Shown here: piece after piece, positions 3,599-5,974 of the stretch
Layout: the number at the start of each line of letters is the position of its first letter
Position numbering within the stretch: the stretch's first letter is position 1
Assembly: GCA_900554875.1 (NCBI GenBank)
Contig: USJA01000067.1
Span: 1-5,974 of the forward strand
Reading direction: 5' to 3'
DNA length: 5,974 bases
From: an uncultured Clostridium sp.
GTDB lineage: Bacteria > Bacillota > Clostridia > TANB77 > CAG-465
The notes under the pieces: generated by a model
The model's input: only the letters and a program-made list of their open reading frames with translations
Database searches by the model: none
What the model was told of the DNA's origin: nothing
Position numbers and translations under genes: made by a program

Positions 3599-5551
3599 AT
3601 GAAAAAGTTAATAATTACAGAAAAGCCGTCTGTAGCAATGGAATTTGCAAAGGCGTTAAAAATAAATGCTAAAAGGATGAACGGGTATCTTGAATCTGAA
3701 ACTTGGGTTATAACTTGGTGCGTTGGACATTTGGTTACCATGAGTTATCCAGAAGTATATGATGAAAATTTAAGAAAGTGGAAGTTAAGTACATTACCTT
3801 TTATTCCAAAAGAATGGAAGTATGAAATAATCTCTGCTGTAAAAAAACAATTTGAAATAGTACAAAAGCTTTTACAAAGGGATGATGTTGAAGTTATATA
3901 CAACGCAGGTGACTCAGGAAGGGAAGGAGAGTATATTCAGCGTTTAGTTTTTATGATGGCAAATCCTAATCCAAAAGCAGAGATGAAAAGAGTATGGATT
4001 GATTCACAAACACAGGAAGAAATACAAAGAGGGATTAAAGAGGCAAAGGATATTTCTGAGTATGATAGTTTATCTGATAGTGCATATCTAAGGGCAAAGG
4101 AAGATTATTTAATAGGAATAAATTTCTCTAGACTTTTATCTTTAATTTATGGAAAGAGTTTAGCTAAATCTTTAAATGAAGATAGGACAGTCATTTCTAT
4201 AGGAAGAGTAATGACATGTGTGCTTGGAATGATAGTATCAAGAGAAAGGGAAATACGAAACTTTAAAAAGCAGAGTTTTTACAAGATAATTGGTAAATTT
4301 GGAAATGATGATAGTAATTTTGAAGCACAGTGGCAAGCAACAGAAGGGTCTAAGGTATATAATTTACCAATTTTATATAATGAGACAGGATTTAAAAAGG
4401 AAGGCAATGCCAAGGAGCATATTGAATACATGAAAAATATATCCGATTTTGCAACTATAAAAGAAATTACTAAGAAAAAAACTAAAGAAAATCCACCGCT
4501 TTTGTTTAACCTTGCAGAAATTCAAAATACATGTTCAAAGAAATTTAAAATATCACCAGATGAAACATTAAATATAATTCAAGAACTATATGAAAAAAAA
4601 TTAGTTACATATCCTAGAACTGATGCAAGAGTCTTATCAACTGGTGTAGCAAAAGAAATTTCTAAAAATTTAAATGGACTATACAAATCTAATATAGATG
4701 ATGGTATAAAGAAGTACATAGTAAAAATGATAGAAGAGAAATATAAAACAAATTTGCTTAAAACAAAGTATGTTAACGATAAAAAAATAACAGATCACTA
4801 TGCTATAATTCCTACCGGACAGGGGTTTGAAAATTATGATAAATTAGAACAATTAAAAAAAGACGTTTATCATATAATTGTGAAACGTTTCTTAAGTATT
4901 TTCTATCCGGCAGCGGAATACAATAGAATATCTGTAAAATTAAATATAGGAAATGAAGAATTTAATGCAAGTGGTAAAATATGTATAAATCAAGGTTATC
5001 TTGAGGTTGTAAAAGATGATGGGAAAGAAGAAAAAGAGGATAAAATTGAAAAAGACAACAATTTAGATATACTTAATTCATTAAAAAAAGGTGGAACAGT
5101 AAAGATTGTTAAGTTAAATACTAAAGAGGGAGAAACTTCACCTCCGAGTAGATATTCTTCAGGTACAATAATCCTTGCAATGGAAAATGCAGGCAAATTA
5201 ATTGAAGATGAAGAACTAAGAGAACAAATAAAAGGAAGTGGAATTGGTACTAGTGCAACTAGAGCTGAGATTATAAAAAAACTGGATAGAATAGGATATA
5301 TAAATATAAATAACAAAACTCAAATACTTACTCCTACAAATAAGGGAGAAAAAATATATGATATTGTAGGTAAGTCAATACCGGATATGTTAAACCCAAA
5401 ACTTACAGCAAGTTGGGAAAAGGGGCTTACAATGGTTGCTCAAAAGGAAATTCCTAAAGAAGATTTTATGAATAAGTTAGAGAATTATATAAACACTAGA
5501 GTTGTTAAATTAAAAAAAGCAAGAGATGAATATTTGTATGGTTATTACTAA
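3599..5551 (+). CDS. topB: DNA topoisomerase III (type IA), mobile-element type
   Basis: 650-residue type IA topoisomerase, close in length to E. coli TopB (653). It cuts one DNA strand through a 5'-phosphotyrosine and passes another strand, decatenating and relaxing negatively supercoiled DNA in the cytoplasm. The Toprim domain spans residues ~1-150, with Glu8-Lys9 in LIITEKPSVAMEFAKAL and DSGREGE at 105-111. The catalytic Tyr338 lies in LVTYPRTDARVLS, with Arg340 next to it. PPSRYSSG (515-522) and GSGIGTSATRAEII (546-559) are the conserved late motifs. There is no C-terminal Cys4 zinc finger. The usual DxDxE metal motif reads DSGRE, so the second Asp is Gly; topoisomerases of conjugative elements often have DAGREGE here, which suggests this sub-branch rather than housekeeping TopB. 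A lysine/glutamate-rich stretch (GKEEKEDKIEKD, ~477-488) is probably a surface loop. It has its own promoter and terminator. It probably serves plasmid or integrative-element transfer, but no other conjugation gene is visible to confirm this. Confidence 0.93.
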   Translation: MKKLIITEKPSVAMEFAKALKINAKRMNGYLESETWVITWCVGHLVTMSYPEVYDENLRKWKLSTLPFIPKEWKYEIISAVKKQFEIVQKLLQRDDVEVIYNAGDSGREGEYIQRLVFMMANPNPKAEMKRVWIDSQTQEEIQRGIKEAKDISEYDSLSDSAYLRAKEDYLIGINFSRLLSLIYGKSLAKSLNEDRTVISIGRVMTCVLGMIVSREREIRNFKKQSFYKIIGKFGNDDSNFEAQWQATEGSKVYNLPILYNETGFKKEGNAKEHIEYMKNISDFATIKEITKKKTKENPPLLFNLAEIQNTCSKKFKISPDETLNIIQELYEKKLVTYPRTDARVLSTGVAKEISKNLNGLYKSNIDDGIKKYIVKMIEEKYKTNLLKTKYVNDKKITDHYAIIPTGQGFENYDKLEQLKKDVYHIIVKRFLSIFYPAAEYNRISVKLNIGNEEFNASGKICINQGYLEVVKDDGKEEKEDKIEKDNNLDILNSLKKGGTVKIVKLNTKEGETSPPSRYSSGTIILAMENAGKLIEDEELREQIKGSGIGTSATRAEIIKKLDRIGYININNKTQILTPTNKGEKIYDIVGKSIPDMLNPKLTASWEKGLTMVAQKEIPKEDFMNKLENYINTRVVKLKKARDEYLYGYY

Positions 5552-5579
5552 AAATACATATATTTGTATATTTAAGGTT

Positions 5580-5620
5580 AAAATAGTTATATCAAAAAAA
5601 TTGATATGACTATTTTTTTT
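5580..5620 (+). terminator. Intrinsic terminator after topB
   Basis: The arms at 5580-5595 and 5601-5616 are complementary over 16 positions, including TAGTTATATCAA with TTGATATGACTA and one G-U pair, around an AAAAA loop. The T tract runs to 5620. It lies 28 nt after the topB stop and directly before the ribosome binding site of the next gene, so that gene must have its own promoter or rely on read-through; I see no clear promoter for it. Confidence 0.85.
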
Positions 5621-5631
5621 GGGAGAGAACT

Positions 5632-5974
5632 ATGAAGTATGTAAAAATATCTAAAAATTCAAGTAGGTATGTTTCTATAATATATTTGTTTATTGCAATA
5701 CTTTTAAATATTTTTCTTTTGGTACTTACAATATTAAGTGATATATTTTTAAATGGAAAATATACATTAACACTAAATTTTGTGTTTTTAACTATAAATA
5801 TCTGTATCTATATATGGGCGTTTTTAATTTCTACTATAATCACAAAAAATTATAGGTATGCAGTTACACACAATAAAATTGAGGTCATAAGTGGAGCATT
5901 AATTATATCAAGAAAGATAATGTTAGTAAATAGAGTAAAAAAAATTAAAATAAAAACAAGAATAAAAGGTACCA
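5632..5974 (+). CDS. bPH2 (YdbS-like) membrane protein, N-terminal part
   Basis: The ATG is preceded by GGGAGAG with a 4-nt spacer, and the frame is open to the window end (114 codons visible, 3' end missing). Two membrane helices (~14-37 and ~48-71) are followed by KNYRYAVTHNKIEVISGALIISRKIMLVNRVKKIKI (72-107, quoted in part: YRYAVTHNKIEVISGALIIS). This is the opening of a bacterial PH-like domain: an aromatic-Arg-Tyr start, an I-x-V-x-x-G turn, then a basic stretch where the family usually has 'tiPlsRIqhV'. Such proteins (bPH2/DUF304, like B. subtilis YdbS) often come as neighbouring pairs; a partner could lie just beyond the window. The molecular role is unknown. The topB terminator lies immediately upstream, so co-transcription with topB is unlikely. 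Confidence 0.72.
   Translation, partial: MKYVKISKNSSRYVSIIYLFIAILLNIFLLVLTILSDIFLNGKYTLTLNFVFLTINICIYIWAFLISTIITKNYRYAVTHNKIEVISGALIISRKIMLVNRVKKIKIKTRIKGT

Noticed and set aside
4996..5316. Open frame on the minus strand inside topB.
   Set aside because: It lies wholly inside the conserved topB frame and its Ser/Phe/Ile-rich product is the expected mirror of Lys/Glu-rich codons.

Overview
The window is strongly AT-rich DNA from a low-GC Firmicute, most likely a member of the Clostridia. This rests on AGGAGG-type ribosome binding sites, sigma-A promoters with TTGACA/TATAAT hexamers, G+C-poor codon choice, factor-independent terminators, and TGG for Trp with TGA used once as a stop (standard code). 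I cannot name the species. The neighbourhood looks accessory rather than core: single-gene units, a conjugation-type topoisomerase III, an orphan ClpP-like protein and a PIN-domain protein. No integrase, transposase, attachment site, CRISPR array, tRNA or rRNA is visible.

Layout. (1) 20-484, minus strand: a four-helix DUF2798 membrane protein with an extended -10 promoter at about 596-604. (2) 721-1662, plus strand: a secreted or lipid-anchored 'YHYH' protein with two Ig-like (Big_2) domains and a C-terminal membrane anchor. One in-frame TAA at codon 21, at the end of the signal peptide, interrupts it. (3) 1685-2398: a self-contained unit with a perfect TTGACA-17-TATAAT promoter, a short leader with two mutually exclusive hairpins ending in a U-tract (attenuator-like), a ClpP-like serine protease homologue with Ser/His/Asp all present, and a strong terminator. 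(4) 2470-3524: a second unit of the same design, with a second perfect TTGACA-17-TATAAT promoter. Its roughly 140-nt leader holds a 10-codon upstream ORF with its own ribosome binding site and two hairpin-plus-U-tract elements. It then carries an HTH/PIN-domain ribonuclease-like gene and a strong terminator. (5) 3550-5620: a topoisomerase III (topB) unit with its own promoter and terminator. (6) 5632 to the window end: the start of a bacterial-PH-domain (bPH2/YdbS-like) membrane protein, cut off by the window.

The part most worth following up is units 3 and 4. A predicted protease and a predicted RNase sit next to each other, each driven by a consensus-perfect promoter and each held behind a leader that looks built for premature termination. 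That design fits proteins kept off until a signal, possibly translation stress in the uORF case, releases the leader. The structures were found by reading complementarity by eye, not by folding software, and the biological interpretation is inference.
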